Assembly (NCBI GenBank): GCA_003281625.1
Contig: QCBL01000013.1
Span: forward strand, 1-36,486
Length of the DNA: 36,486 bases
DNA from: Prochlorococcus sp. AG-347-I04
GTDB taxonomy: Bacteria > Cyanobacteriota > Cyanobacteriia > PCC-6307 > Cyanobiaceae
Direction: 5' to 3'
Below the pieces are notes generated by a model, which worked only from the letters and a program-made list of their open reading frames with translations, did no database searches and was not told the DNA's origin. Positions 26,033 to 35,321 of this stretch are shown here, in pieces. Numbering within the stretch: position 1 is the stretch's first letter; each line of letters starts with the position of its first letter. The translations under genes were made by a program, and so were the position numbers.

Positions 26033-27101
26033 TAATATCTTTGCAGATAAAAAAGTTTTAATAACAGGTCATAATGGATTTAAAGGTAGTTGGCTTACTC
26101 AATGGTTAACTTTACTTGATGCCAAAATAATAGGAGTCTCTCTTAAGCCTCTCGATTCACTAAATCACTGGAATAGTCTCAATTTAAATTTAACTAGTCA
26201 ATACATAACTGATATTAATAATTATCAAAAATTAAGTCTTATATTTAAAAAAGAGAATCCTGAAATAGTTTTCCACTTAGCCGCACAGCCTATTGTAAGA
26301 GAGGGATTTAAAAGTCCCTTAAATACTTGGGCTACAAACGTTATGGGGACCGCAAACTTATTAGATTGTTGCAGGCATTCAAAAAGTGTAAAAGCAGTAG
26401 TAGTTGTAACGACTGATAAATGCTATGAAAACAATGAATCTCTTTGGGGATATAGGGAAGATGATAAATTGGGAGGTAAAGATCCTTATAGCGCTTCTAA
26501 AGCTTCATCAGAACTGGTAGTCCAAAGTTTTCGGAATCCAAAATTAAATCTTAGCAATGAAACTAAATATGCTACTGCAAGAGCTGGGAACGTTATTGGA
26601 GGCGGAGATTGGTCCCAAGACAGATTAATCCCAGATGCAATTAAATCTTTGATTAATGGAAGTAATTTAGTAATAAGATCTCCAAATTCAACCAGGCCTT
26701 GGCAACACGTTCTAGACTGCCTTAGCGGATATTTACTTTTGGCACAGAATCTATTTCAGTATGGTGATGAATTCGCTAGATCATGGAATTTTGGTCCTAA
26801 TTTATATAAAAAAATTACTGTTGAAGACATTTTGTTTCAATTAAAAAATCATATTCCCTCAATAAATTGGGATATAAATTCAGATGAAATTACTGGAGAG
26901 TCAACCCAACTCAGTCTTGATAGCACTTTGTCAAGAACTAAACTTGGATGGGAACCAGTTTGGAATCATGAACAATCAATTCTTAAAACTGCTGATTGGT
27001 ATAAAAACTTCTTGAGTAATGGTTCAATAAAAACTCTTGATAACGTCGATGAATATATAAATGAAGCAATAAGAAAAGAAATAATCTGGACAAAAAATTA
27101 A
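26025..27101 (+). CDS. rfbG: CDP-glucose 4,6-dehydratase
   Basis: A 358-residue extended short-chain dehydrogenase converting CDP-glucose to CDP-4-keto-6-deoxyglucose. NAD motif G-H-N-G-F-K-G-S-W (15-23), where the F-K-G-S-W variant is characteristic of RfbG. Catalytic T-D-K at 130-132 and Y155/K159 in P-Y-S-A-S-K. H-L-A-A-Q-P-I-V-R at 84-92 and R-P-W-Q-H-V-L-D in the C-terminal half are additional RfbG marks. ATG start overlapping rfbF; 11 bp to the next gene. Confidence 0.94.
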   Translation: MFNNIFADKKVLITGHNGFKGSWLTQWLTLLDAKIIGVSLKPLDSLNHWNSLNLNLTSQYITDINNYQKLSLIFKKENPEIVFHLAAQPIVREGFKSPLNTWATNVMGTANLLDCCRHSKSVKAVVVVTTDKCYENNESLWGYREDDKLGGKDPYSASKASSELVVQSFRNPKLNLSNETKYATARAGNVIGGGDWSQDRLIPDAIKSLINGSNLVIRSPNSTRPWQHVLDCLSGYLLLAQNLFQYGDEFARSWNFGPNLYKKITVEDILFQLKNHIPSINWDINSDEITGESTQLSLDSTLSRTKLGWEPVWNHEQSILKTADWYKNFLSNGSIKTLDNVDEYINEAIRKEIIWTKN

Positions 27102-27112
27102 ATTTTAAGTTC

Positions 27113-27664
27113 ATGCAAATCGAAATAATTAAAAAAGAGATAGAGGGAGTACTTGAAATTATAAATTTTAAATTCAAAGATCATCGTGGGACTTTTTTAA
27201 ATTTATTAAAAAAAGATGCCCCAGTCTTTAAAAGTATTTGGGGAGAGAGAGAAATAAAACAAATCAATATAAGTAATACAAAAAATATTGCGACAGTGAG
27301 AGGTATGCACATTCAAAGTGACCCTTATAAAGAGGCAAAGTTAATTTCTTGCATTAAAGGAAAAATTTGGGACGTTGCCGTAGACCTTAGAAAAGATTCA
27401 CCAACTTTTGGTAAATGGTGTTCTGTTGAGCTCTCTTCTAAGATTAATAACTCCATCTTTATCCCAGAAGGATGCGCTCATGGTTTTCAGTCACTCGAAC
27501 CTGAAAGTGAATTAATATATATCCACTCACAAAAATGGGTTAAAGATTATGAAAATGGGGTAAATTATAAAGATAAAACATTAAATATTAATTGGCCAAT
27601 GCCTCCAAAGCATTTAAGTGAAAAAGACCTAAATCTACCTTTCTTAGAGAATTATGACTTTTAA
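27113..27664 (+). CDS. RmlC-like cupin sugar epimerase (CDP-4-keto-6-deoxyhexose epimerase)
   Basis: A 183-residue cupin of the dTDP-4-dehydrorhamnose 3,5-epimerase family. Conserved: F-x-D-H-R-G (21-26), the catalytic-base histidine H66 in R-G-M-H-I-Q, K-G-K-I-W-D-V-A-V-D-L-R (82-93), S-P-T-F-G-K-W (96-102) and H123 in P-E-G-C-A-H-G-F. Y136 matches Tyr132 of the Salmonella enzyme, but the catalytic Tyr138 position is W142, so the reaction may differ from the classic double epimerisation (single-site epimerisation or another variant). It lies between rfbG and the C-methyltransferase, overlapping the latter by 11 bases, so the substrate is probably a CDP-4-keto sugar rather than the dTDP sugar of rhamnose synthesis. 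Confidence 0.82.
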   Translation: MQIEIIKKEIEGVLEIINFKFKDHRGTFLNLLKKDAPVFKSIWGEREIKQINISNTKNIATVRGMHIQSDPYKEAKLISCIKGKIWDVAVDLRKDSPTFGKWCSVELSSKINNSIFIPEGCAHGFQSLEPESELIYIHSQKWVKDYENGVNYKDKTLNINWPMPPKHLSEKDLNLPFLENYDF

Positions 27665-28856
27665 ATGTAGGCATTGTACAGAAAATCTAAACGATCACAT
27701 TCTAGATCTAGGTCATCAGCCCCCAAGTAATAATTATTTATCAAAAGATCAACTAAATCTTGCTGAATTCACATATCCTTTAAAAGTATTTATATGTTCA
27801 AAATGTGGACTAGTCCAACTTCCAGAATTTTTAAAGCCTGAAGAACTTTTTACTAAGAATTATGCTTATTTTTCAAGTACTTCATCAAGTTGGTGCCAAC
27901 ATGCCAAATCATTTGTTGAAAAAGCTATCAAAAAATTAAATCTCAATAAAAATTCAAAAGTTATTGAGATTGCAAGTAATGATGGATATCTCCTTCAGTA
28001 CTTTATAAAAGAAAATATTCCTTGCATTGGTATAGAGCCAACTAAAGCAACGGCTTTAGAATCTAGGAAAAAAGGGATTAAAACCATTGAAGAATTTTTT
28101 AATTCTAAGATGGCAAATAGTCTGGAAAAAGTAGACCTATTAGTAGCTAATAATGTCGTTGCCCATGTACCGAATATAAACGATTTTATGAAGGGTATAT
28201 GTACAGCATTAAAAAATGAGGGCTTAGCCTCAATAGAGTTTCCGCATCTTTTAAATATTGTTAAATATACTCAATTCGATACTATCTATCATGAACATTA
28301 CAGTTATCTAAGTCTTATTGCTTTCAAACAAATAGCTCTGCATGCAAATTTGGATATAATAGATGTTGAAGAAATACCAACTCATGGAGGAAGCTTAAGA
28401 GTTTGGCTTGCTCATAAAAATACTTTTCTAATTTCAAACAATGTAAATAAAATAATTGAAATTGAAAAAAGTTTAAAATTAACAAGTATAGAAGGATTTA
28501 AAAACCTAAAAAATAATGCAAAGAAAATAAAAATACAACTGTTAAATTTTCTCTTGAAAGCGAAAGATAATAATGAATTAGTTGTGGGTTACGGTGCAGC
28601 GGCTAAAGGTAATACATTATTAAATTATTGCGGTATAAATTATGATTTACTGGAATTAATAGTTGATAAATCCAAAAGTAAGCAAGGGCTATACATGCCT
28701 GGAAGTCATATTCCAATAATTGATCTCGCTAAACTAGAAGAAATAAAACCAGACAAGCTTCTTGTTCTACCTTGGAATCTAATTAAGGAAATAAGCTACC
28801 AGCAAAAAATCTTTAATTTGTATACGGCTATTCCAAAGCTCCAACTCCATAAATGA
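27654..28856 (+). CDS. Sugar C-methyltransferase (TylCIII/NovU/TcaB9-like)
   Basis: A 400-residue three-part methyltransferase. An N-terminal zinc module has C5-x2-C8 and C48-x2-C51. The SAM domain has V-I-E-I-A-S-N-D-G (103-111) and G-I-E-P-T. Catalytic Y-H-E-H at 212-215 matches the Tyr-x-Glu-His set (Tyr222, Glu224, His225 as I recall) of TcaB9, a 3-C-methyltransferase of keto-deoxysugars. The C-terminal domain carries G-Y-G-A-A-A-K-G-N-T, a normal hallmark of this family. It should place a methyl group on carbon 3 next to the 4-keto group of the CDP-sugar made by RfbF/RfbG, giving a branched sugar. The gene overlaps both neighbours (11 and 4 bases), indicating one transcript. Confidence 0.86.
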   Translation: MTFKCRHCTENLNDHILDLGHQPPSNNYLSKDQLNLAEFTYPLKVFICSKCGLVQLPEFLKPEELFTKNYAYFSSTSSSWCQHAKSFVEKAIKKLNLNKNSKVIEIASNDGYLLQYFIKENIPCIGIEPTKATALESRKKGIKTIEEFFNSKMANSLEKVDLLVANNVVAHVPNINDFMKGICTALKNEGLASIEFPHLLNIVKYTQFDTIYHEHYSYLSLIAFKQIALHANLDIIDVEEIPTHGGSLRVWLAHKNTFLISNNVNKIIEIEKSLKLTSIEGFKNLKNNAKKIKIQLLNFLLKAKDNNELVVGYGAAAKGNTLLNYCGINYDLLELIVDKSKSKQGLYMPGSHIPIIDLAKLEEIKPDKLLVLPWNLIKEISYQQKIFNLYTAIPKLQLHK

Positions 28857-29692
28857 AGCAAAGAATCGAAGTTATTGGTGGTAATGGACTCATAGGAACT
28901 TCTATTAAAAATGTATCTAAAAACATCGAAATTAGAGATTGGGGAATAAATCCTGACTCTTATGGTTTTTTTGATTTAATGGATGAAAACTCTTGGGGAC
29001 CAATTCTAAGTTCAAACCCCAAAAAGGTAATTTTACTTTCATGGCCTGGCCTGCCAAATTACAATCAAGATTTTCATATTCTCGAGAATCTAATAATGTC
29101 AAAAAAATTTTTAAAAATGTTATGTAAAACAAAAGTCAAGAAAATAGTCTCAGCAGGAACATGTTATGAATATGGCCTTTCCGAAGGTGAACAGTTTGAA
29201 GATTCTGTTTTAAAACCAGTTACAAAATATGGTCTTGCAAAAAATTGGTTAAGGACATATTTAGAGATAGAGGCTAATAGAAATAAAATTAATTGGTGTT
29301 GGGTTAGAATTTTCTATCCTTATTCAGAAAACTCTAAAAAACCAACCTTGTATTCGGCGTTGATGCAAGCAATTAAAAATAATGAAAAAACTTTTAAAAT
29401 AGGTTCTGGGAAACAAATAAGAGATTTTATTCATGTTGAAGATGCTGCTAAACAAATAATTGAATTAACAACAAATAATAATGCTAAAGGTATTTATAAT
29501 TGTGGTAGCGGAGAACCAATGACGATAAGCACATTTGTTGAATCAATAATTAAATCTAATAATAGTAATATTAATGTAGTTTTGAATCATTACAAAGATA
29601 GAGATTTTGAACCATTTGCTTGTTGGGCAAATATGAAAAAATATAATGATTTATTGAGATTATCTGAAGGTATTAAATTTAATAATATTTAA
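28853..29692 (+). CDS. NAD-dependent epimerase/dehydratase family protein, probable CDP-sugar 4-ketoreductase
   Basis: A 279-residue extended short-chain dehydrogenase with the dinucleotide motif G-G-N-G-L-I-G (9-15), S-A-G-T-C-Y-E-Y-G (100-108), and catalytic Y126 and K130 in K-Y-G-L-A-K. The start overlaps the methyltransferase stop as ATGA. As the last sugar-modifying gene of the cassette, it most likely reduces the 4-keto group of the C-methylated CDP-sugar, as analogous reductases do in yersiniose and mycarose pathways. Family membership is clear from the motifs; the ketoreductase reaction is an inference from gene order, and an epimerase role cannot be excluded. Confidence 0.8.
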   Translation: MKQRIEVIGGNGLIGTSIKNVSKNIEIRDWGINPDSYGFFDLMDENSWGPILSSNPKKVILLSWPGLPNYNQDFHILENLIMSKKFLKMLCKTKVKKIVSAGTCYEYGLSEGEQFEDSVLKPVTKYGLAKNWLRTYLEIEANRNKINWCWVRIFYPYSENSKKPTLYSALMQAIKNNEKTFKIGSGKQIRDFIHVEDAAKQIIELTTNNNAKGIYNCGSGEPMTISTFVESIIKSNNSNINVVLNHYKDRDFEPFACWANMKKYNDLLRLSEGIKFNNI

Positions 29693-29696
29693 ATAT

Positions 29697-30881
29697 ATGA
29701 AATCTATACTTTATTTATCTACAAATGGATTAGCTGAACCTTTGGGCAGAAGTCAAATATTGCCTTACTTGGTTGGGCTATCGAAAAGATATAAAATTAT
29801 AGTGCTTTCAAATGAAAAAAAATTTGATTTAAGAAATGATAAAAATATAAAAAATATAAAAAAAATCGTAAAAAAAAATAATATTACTTGGGATTACGAA
29901 GAATTTAAATATAGTAAATTTTCTAAACCTTTTTTATTATTTTTAAAATTTATAAAAGGCTGTTTTTACTCTTATAAATACAAAGTACAAATAATTCACT
30001 GTAGAAGTTATCTTCCTAATTTAGTTGGATTGGCTATTAAATTCTTAATAAAAAAACCAGTTATTTTTGATATGCGCGGTCTTTGGCCTGAAGAGATCGC
30101 GCTAGGTATTTCTTCAGGGAAAAGAAGTCTAATTTATAAAACATTAAAGTCTTTAGAAAGATTCAATATAAAAAAAAGCGATCATATAATCTCCTTAACG
30201 AATGCAGCAATTTACAATTTCTTAATTGATCAATATCAATTAGATATTCAAAAAACAACTACAATTCCTACTTGTGTAGATATTGATAGATTTCAATTTT
30301 ATCCAATAAAAGAATCTTCAACAAAAAAATTTAGTTGCATTGGCACAATATTAAGTGATTGGTTTTTAATAGATTGGCTAACAAGTTTTATTAAATGTGT
30401 CGATGAATATGATAGCAAAGCAGTATTTGAAATAATTACAAGAGATTGTAAGGAAACCTTGCTTTCCAAAATGGCTTTAACTCCTAATCTTAAAAATAAA
30501 ATTTTGATAAGATCTGCAACTCCAGATCAAATGCCAAAATTATTAATTTCTCATACAGCCTCTGCCATGTTTTTTAATTCTGATATTTCAAAGCTTGGAA
30601 GCAGTCCAACTCGCTTTGGTGAAATTTTAGCTGTTGGCAGGCCAATAATTTGTAATAAAGGTGTAGGTGACCTTGATAAAATAGTTGAAGAAAATAAAGT
30701 TGGGATTATTGCAAATAATCCTAATTACGAATTTATGATGAATTCAGTTTCTAAACTATATAAAATAATTGAGGACCCTTTAATTTCATTAAGGTGTCGG
30801 AACTTAGCTGAGTCTTATTATTCTTTATCAAAAGGTATAGAAAATTACTCAAAAATCTATGAAATGCTAAAAAATGATTAA
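29697..30881 (+). CDS. Glycosyltransferase family 4
   Basis: A 394-residue GT-B enzyme. N-terminal I-L-Y-L-S-T-N-G-L-A-E-P-L-G-R-S-Q (4-20), where the G-x-S-Q loop is usual for one GT4 branch; I-H-C-R-S-Y near 99-104; D-M-R-G-L-W-P-E-E near 124-132; then G-S-S-P-T-R-F-G-E-I-L-A-V-G-R-P-I near 301-317 with the donor-site glutamate, and G-V-G-D. ATG four bases after the reductase stop; it overlaps the next transferase by eight bases. Its position directly after the CDP-sugar genes suggests it, or its neighbour, transfers that sugar. Confidence 0.86.
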   Translation: MKSILYLSTNGLAEPLGRSQILPYLVGLSKRYKIIVLSNEKKFDLRNDKNIKNIKKIVKKNNITWDYEEFKYSKFSKPFLLFLKFIKGCFYSYKYKVQIIHCRSYLPNLVGLAIKFLIKKPVIFDMRGLWPEEIALGISSGKRSLIYKTLKSLERFNIKKSDHIISLTNAAIYNFLIDQYQLDIQKTTTIPTCVDIDRFQFYPIKESSTKKFSCIGTILSDWFLIDWLTSFIKCVDEYDSKAVFEIITRDCKETLLSKMALTPNLKNKILIRSATPDQMPKLLISHTASAMFFNSDISKLGSSPTRFGEILAVGRPIICNKGVGDLDKIVEENKVGIIANNPNYEFMMNSVSKLYKIIEDPLISLRCRNLAESYYSLSKGIENYSKIYEMLKND

Positions 30882-31965
30882 AGGTAATTTGAATAATCTA
30901 AAAAAATCTAATATTGGTTATTCTCCTTATTCATTAAATTATATGTACCCAGGAGATAGAAGAAGATTTTGCTTTTTTGCAAAAGAAGCTGGATTATCCT
31001 ATTCATTATTAGATTTTAAAAAATCATATGATATTGTCTTACTTTCTTCTATAGCAGACCTATCAAAAGTAAAATATATTAAAAAAAATGGAGCAAAGGT
31101 AATTATAGATTTAGTTGACTCCTATTTGATAAAGACTAATCCTTTAAAAGATAGATTAAGGTATTTGGGGAGATCAATTAAACATAAAAATTATTTAAAT
31201 GCACTTTTACCCAAAAAATTCACTGATCATTTAAAGAGTGTTTTATCCATTGCAGATGGAATAGTATGTACAACAGATGAGCAAAAAAAAGCGATACAAG
31301 TTTATAATTCAAATGTTCATAAAATTCTAGATAATATGGATGATGATGTTTTTAATGCAAATATTATTAAAAGTAAGAAAAAAAACCAAATTAATATCCT
31401 TTGGGAGGGACTAGCTTCAAATTTAATTAATTTTAAAGAGGTTGTTGAAGCTTTAAATTTATTGGGTTCAAAATTAGAAGTTAACCTCCACATAGTAACT
31501 GATTTAATACATTACAAATATCTTTCAAATTTTCAGAAAATTAATACCATTGATATTGTTAATAAATATCCCTTTAAAATAAATACATTTATTTATCAAT
31601 GGAACAAATTTTGCTTATCATCTATGGCAGCAAATTGTGACTTAGCAATAATTCCAATAGATCAGAATAATAATTTTGTACTTGGTAAACCAGAAAATAA
31701 ATTAACATTATTATGGAAATTAGGACTACCAGTTTATACTAGTTTTACAGCCTCTTATTTTAGGACTATGAAAAAAGCTGGCGTTAATATGATTTGTAAT
31801 AGTAAAGAAGAATGGGTCTGCTCTTTATTGAACTTTCATAAAATGAGTGATAAAAATAAAAAAGAATTATCAGATAAACTTAAGCTATATGCGAATAATA
31901 ATTATACAAAAGAATTATTAATTCAAAAATGGTCTAATTTATTTGCAAGTTTAAATAATATTTGA
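30874..31965 (+). CDS. Glycosyltransferase, GT-B fold, divergent
   Basis: A 363-residue protein. It contains I-I-D-L-V-D-S near 88-94, the same motif as the truncated transferase at the left edge, then W-E-G-L-A-S-N near 178-184 and K-P-E-N-K-L-T-L-L-W-K-L-G-L-P-V-Y near 272-288, a variant of the donor-binding loop. The classical E-x7-E pattern is weak, so it belongs to a less common GT-B group. No membrane helix. ATG start overlaps the previous gene by eight bases; it ends the seven-gene CDP-sugar operon, followed by 198 bp without a clear gene. Function beyond sugar transfer unknown. Confidence 0.72.
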   Translation: MIKGNLNNLKKSNIGYSPYSLNYMYPGDRRRFCFFAKEAGLSYSLLDFKKSYDIVLLSSIADLSKVKYIKKNGAKVIIDLVDSYLIKTNPLKDRLRYLGRSIKHKNYLNALLPKKFTDHLKSVLSIADGIVCTTDEQKKAIQVYNSNVHKILDNMDDDVFNANIIKSKKKNQINILWEGLASNLINFKEVVEALNLLGSKLEVNLHIVTDLIHYKYLSNFQKINTIDIVNKYPFKINTFIYQWNKFCLSSMAANCDLAIIPIDQNNNFVLGKPENKLTLLWKLGLPVYTSFTASYFRTMKKAGVNMICNSKEEWVCSLLNFHKMSDKNKKELSDKLKLYANNNYTKELLIQKWSNLFASLNNI

Positions 31966-32163
31966 TCTTATAAATAATTTATCATTTTATAAATTTAAAA
32001 ACTTTAAACTGAATCAACTCAATAAAGTATGAAAGATAAAAACTTAATGAAATTTCCAATAAAAACATTATCGATAATTTTTATAAAAAATTTATTAATA
32101 ATGAAAATCTTTAAAAGATACAATAACAATTATTTTTTTAAATCTTAAAATTATTAGAAAATT

Positions 32164-34134
32164 ATGTGCGGATTAGTTGGAGTAATTACAGGAAAGGAAA
32201 ATTCTTATTGTCTTCCTGATATTACAAAAAAGATGTCAGAAAAAATCGCACATAGAGGACCTGATTCTTCGGGATTGTTTTTTGATCAAGATTTATCTTT
32301 CTCTTTTGCTCATCAAAGACTTTCTATTCTAGATCTTTCAAAATCAGGCAATCAACCAATGGAAAGTTTCCGTCAGAGATATATCATTGCTTTTAATGGA
32401 GAAATTTATAATTTTATTGAATTAAAAAAGAAATTAACTCTTGAAACAGTAATAGAGTGGAAGGGTACATCTGATACTGAAGTTTTATTAAACTGTATCG
32501 AATATTGGGGTCTTCAAAAAACTCTTGAATTGACAAGAGGAATGTTTGCCTTTGCACTATTAGATAAATTTAAAAAGAGGCTTATTCTAGTTCGTGATAG
32601 ATTTGGCGAAAAACCTATGTATTGGGGCTTTACTGGAGAGGGTTCAGCAAAAGCACTTATTTTCGGTTCTGAAATTAATGCCCTTAGAGAATTTCCTTCT
32701 TTTAACAATGCAATAAATATTAATGCTCTTGATCCTTTCTTAAAATTTTCTAATATTCCTGATGAGCAAACTATATTTAAATCTATATGGAAATTAAAAC
32801 CAGCAAATAAAATAGAATTTAAATTAGATAAAGATATTTTTATAGATACTCCAAGAAGTATTAAATGGTGGGACTATAAAAAAGTAATTAATTACGGTAT
32901 CCAAAATCAATTTACTTCTAAAAAAGAAGTTCTAAACCATTTGGAAGAGACTCTTAGAGGTACAATTCAATCACATAATATTTCAGATGTACCTACTGGT
33001 ACATTCCTTTCAGGCGGAATTGACTCTTCTTTAGTTGCAACATTTCTATCTCAATCTCAACCAAACAAAGTAAATACATTCACAATAGGCTTTGAGGACC
33101 AAAAATACGATGAGTCAAAAGATGCTAGTAATATTGCAAAATATTTAGGAACAAAACATAATGAGATAATTTTAAATCCACTTGAGGCTCTAAATTTAAT
33201 ACCAAAATTACCTTACATTTATTCTGAACCTTTTGCAGATTCATCACAAGTTCCTACTTCGTTAATCTGTAGAGAAGTAAGTAATGCTGGGATAAAAGTT
33301 GCATTAACTGGTGATGGAGGAGACGAAATGTTTGGGGGATATGTAAGACATTTTAAAGGTCCAAGAAGCTGGAACAAGATTAAATATATTCCTTATCCTT
33401 TGAGATCTTTGATAGGCTCAATTATCAAAGGGATTCCAATTCAAGAAAAGAATTTAAATGAGTTAACTAAATCAGATGTTTTTTCTCAAAAAATAATAAG
33501 AATAGCTTCCCGTTTAAAAGAAATTAGAGATCATGATGGATTATATAAATCGCTTATCATGCAAAAGATTGATAACTCAATTTATAGTAAGGATATATTA
33601 ATTAATTTTGATGAGCCATTTTCAAACTACTATTCACATATAAACAAAGCCCCAGATTGTTTATCAAATGACCCAATTGCAAGAATGCTATATTGGGACG
33701 CAATTTCTTATCTTCCAGACGATATTTTAGTTAAAGTAGATAGAGCCTCAATGGCATTTAGCTTAGAAACGAGGGCCCCTTTTTTAGATAAAACAGTTGC
33801 TGAATTAGCATGGAAAATACCAACGGATATGAAAGTAAGAGGAGGAGAGGGCAAATTAGTTCTTAAAGAGTTGCTTTACAAATATTTACCCAAGGAATTG
33901 GTTGACAAGCCTAAACGAGGATTTGCCTTCCCTGTATCTGAATGGTTAAGGGGTCCACTTAAGGAATGGTCTGAGGAACTTCTTAGCATGGATAATCTAT
34001 TGAAATATAATCACTTTTCTTCCAATAAAGTACGCTCTCTTTGGAAAGATCATCTTAATTCCAAGTCTGATAATACGAATATTCTATGGCCAATCTTAAT
34101 GTGGCAATCATGGCTAAAATTCTATAAATTTTAA
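32164..34134 (+). CDS. asnB: AsnB-type glutamine-dependent amidotransferase
   Basis: A 656-residue two-domain protein. N-terminal Ntn glutaminase domain with catalytic Cys2 (M-C-G-L-V-G-V), R-G-P-D-S (32-36), H-Q-R-L-S-I-L-D near 51-58 and F-N-G-E-I-Y-N (78-84). The synthetase domain has the ATP pyrophosphatase loop S-G-G-I-D-S-S (283-289), the G-D-G-G-D-E-M-F-G-G-Y motif, and L-E-T-R-A-P-F-L-D with K-R-G-F-A-F-P near the end. Family members either make asparagine or amidate carboxyl groups of uronic acids in polysaccharides (for example WbpS). It is about 100 residues longer than E. coli AsnB and lies between glycosyltransferases and a polymerase, favouring uronamide formation, but housekeeping asparagine synthesis is possible. 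Confidence 0.88.
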   Translation: MCGLVGVITGKENSYCLPDITKKMSEKIAHRGPDSSGLFFDQDLSFSFAHQRLSILDLSKSGNQPMESFRQRYIIAFNGEIYNFIELKKKLTLETVIEWKGTSDTEVLLNCIEYWGLQKTLELTRGMFAFALLDKFKKRLILVRDRFGEKPMYWGFTGEGSAKALIFGSEINALREFPSFNNAININALDPFLKFSNIPDEQTIFKSIWKLKPANKIEFKLDKDIFIDTPRSIKWWDYKKVINYGIQNQFTSKKEVLNHLEETLRGTIQSHNISDVPTGTFLSGGIDSSLVATFLSQSQPNKVNTFTIGFEDQKYDESKDASNIAKYLGTKHNEIILNPLEALNLIPKLPYIYSEPFADSSQVPTSLICREVSNAGIKVALTGDGGDEMFGGYVRHFKGPRSWNKIKYIPYPLRSLIGSIIKGIPIQEKNLNELTKSDVFSQKIIRIASRLKEIRDHDGLYKSLIMQKIDNSIYSKDILINFDEPFSNYYSHINKAPDCLSNDPIARMLYWDAISYLPDDILVKVDRASMAFSLETRAPFLDKTVAELAWKIPTDMKVRGGEGKLVLKELLYKYLPKELVDKPKRGFAFPVSEWLRGPLKEWSEELLSMDNLLKYNHFSSNKVRSLWKDHLNSKSDNTNILWPILMWQSWLKFYKF

Positions 34135-34138
34135 AATT

Positions 34139-35272
34139 ATGTATATTTTTGAGATTGTCAGAGTTATTTTTGTTTTCATAATAACTTTTTTTCTTTTATT
34201 AAAACTCTCAAAAAATTTTAATGTCTCAAAAAATAGAGCTTCATTGATATTCTTACTTCATACAGCTATTTGCCTTTTATATGTCCCTTTAACCATATCT
34301 GGACAAAAAGATCCATATGGATATTTTACATATTCTCAAATTAATATCTATCCATTTTGGGGAACTGGTTTCGTGATGAATTTCACCTCTATTTTCTCAA
34401 AGTATCTTGATTTTGGAATTTATTCATGTTTTTTAGTATTTAATTTTATTGGCACGACTGGTCTGATAATACTTGAATCTATAAGAAAGAAACTAGTCGT
34501 CAATTCTGACAAAATCATGAAAACCCTATCTGCAGCTGTTCTTTTTCTTCCTACTCTGCATTTAAATACATCTGCACCCGGAAAAGATGTTTTTTGTTTT
34601 TTATGTATAAATTTGGTAATTTATTCCCTATTGCAACCCAGAATTAAGTTTTTTACTCTTATAACTTCTGCTTTAATTTTTTCAATTGTCAGACCTTATA
34701 TTGGAATGATTTTAATGATGGGGCTTGCAATTGCATTTTTAAATAAAATTAGTTTGCCAAAATATTATTTATTAATTATAAGAATTATGATGTTTATTTT
34801 ATTATTTTTTGTAGCAAGGCAAGGTCTAAAAATCTTAGAAGGTGGTTACGATTATCAAACAATTATTGGGATAATGGAATATAACAGAACTGTTACTGAG
34901 GTAGGAAATAACGCTATAGATACATCTTCTTACAATATTCCATTAAAACTTTTTACATACATGTTCAGACCTCTTTTTTTCGATGCAAGAGGTCTTTTCC
35001 CATTATTACTATCCTTTGATAACCTAGTTTTACTTTTAACATTTTCTTATCCATTCTTAAGATTGATGTACCAATTAAAATTTAGAACTCTTAAATTAAA
35101 TGCTACTAATTATTTTCTTATTATTTACTCATCACTTTCTTGGTTCTTTTATGCACAATCAACGTCAAATTTAGGATTAGCTGCTAGACATAAAATTATG
35201 ATCTTACCAGCAATATTTTGCCTTTCATTATTTTTTTCAAGAAAGTCAGAACAATTAGTTTATAAAAACTGA
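34139..35272 (+). CDS. Wzy-like polysaccharide polymerase (membrane protein)
   Basis: A 377-residue integral membrane protein with roughly nine to eleven hydrophobic helices spread over its length. There are short polar loops containing T-S-A-P-G-K-D near 142-148, I-V-R-P-Y-I-G near 183-189, and a late G-L-A-A-R-H-K-I-M-I-L-P-A motif. The (S/N)-x-x-x-G-K-D and A-R-x-K-x-x-x-L-P patterns recur in Wzy/EpsG-like O-antigen polymerases, where loop arginines bind the glycan. A role in linking repeat units in the periplasm is inferred from topology, those motifs and the genes around it. It follows asnB by four bases, so probably one transcript. Sequence identity between Wzy proteins is always low. 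Confidence 0.7.
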   Translation: MYIFEIVRVIFVFIITFFLLLKLSKNFNVSKNRASLIFLLHTAICLLYVPLTISGQKDPYGYFTYSQINIYPFWGTGFVMNFTSIFSKYLDFGIYSCFLVFNFIGTTGLIILESIRKKLVVNSDKIMKTLSAAVLFLPTLHLNTSAPGKDVFCFLCINLVIYSLLQPRIKFFTLITSALIFSIVRPYIGMILMMGLAIAFLNKISLPKYYLLIIRIMMFILLFFVARQGLKILEGGYDYQTIIGIMEYNRTVTEVGNNAIDTSSYNIPLKLFTYMFRPLFFDARGLFPLLLSFDNLVLLLTFSYPFLRLMYQLKFRTLKLNATNYFLIIYSSLSWFFYAQSTSNLGLAARHKIMILPAIFCLSLFFSRKSEQLVYKN

Positions 35273-35321
35273 GCGCAATCTTTAAATTTAATAATTGAAT
35301 AATAATTAACTTAACTTTTTT

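Noticed and set aside
27113..27664. RmlC-like gene as part of dTDP-rhamnose synthesis with rfbA/rfbB.
   Set aside because: It overlaps CDP-sugar genes, lies 14 kb from rfbA/rfbB, has an altered catalytic Tyr, and no rmlD is present in the window.
32029..32148. A 39-codon open frame just before asnB (M-K-D-K-N-L-M-K-F-P...).
   Set aside because: No good ribosome-binding site, composition is what random A/T-rich DNA gives, and no recognisable domain; kept only as a note.
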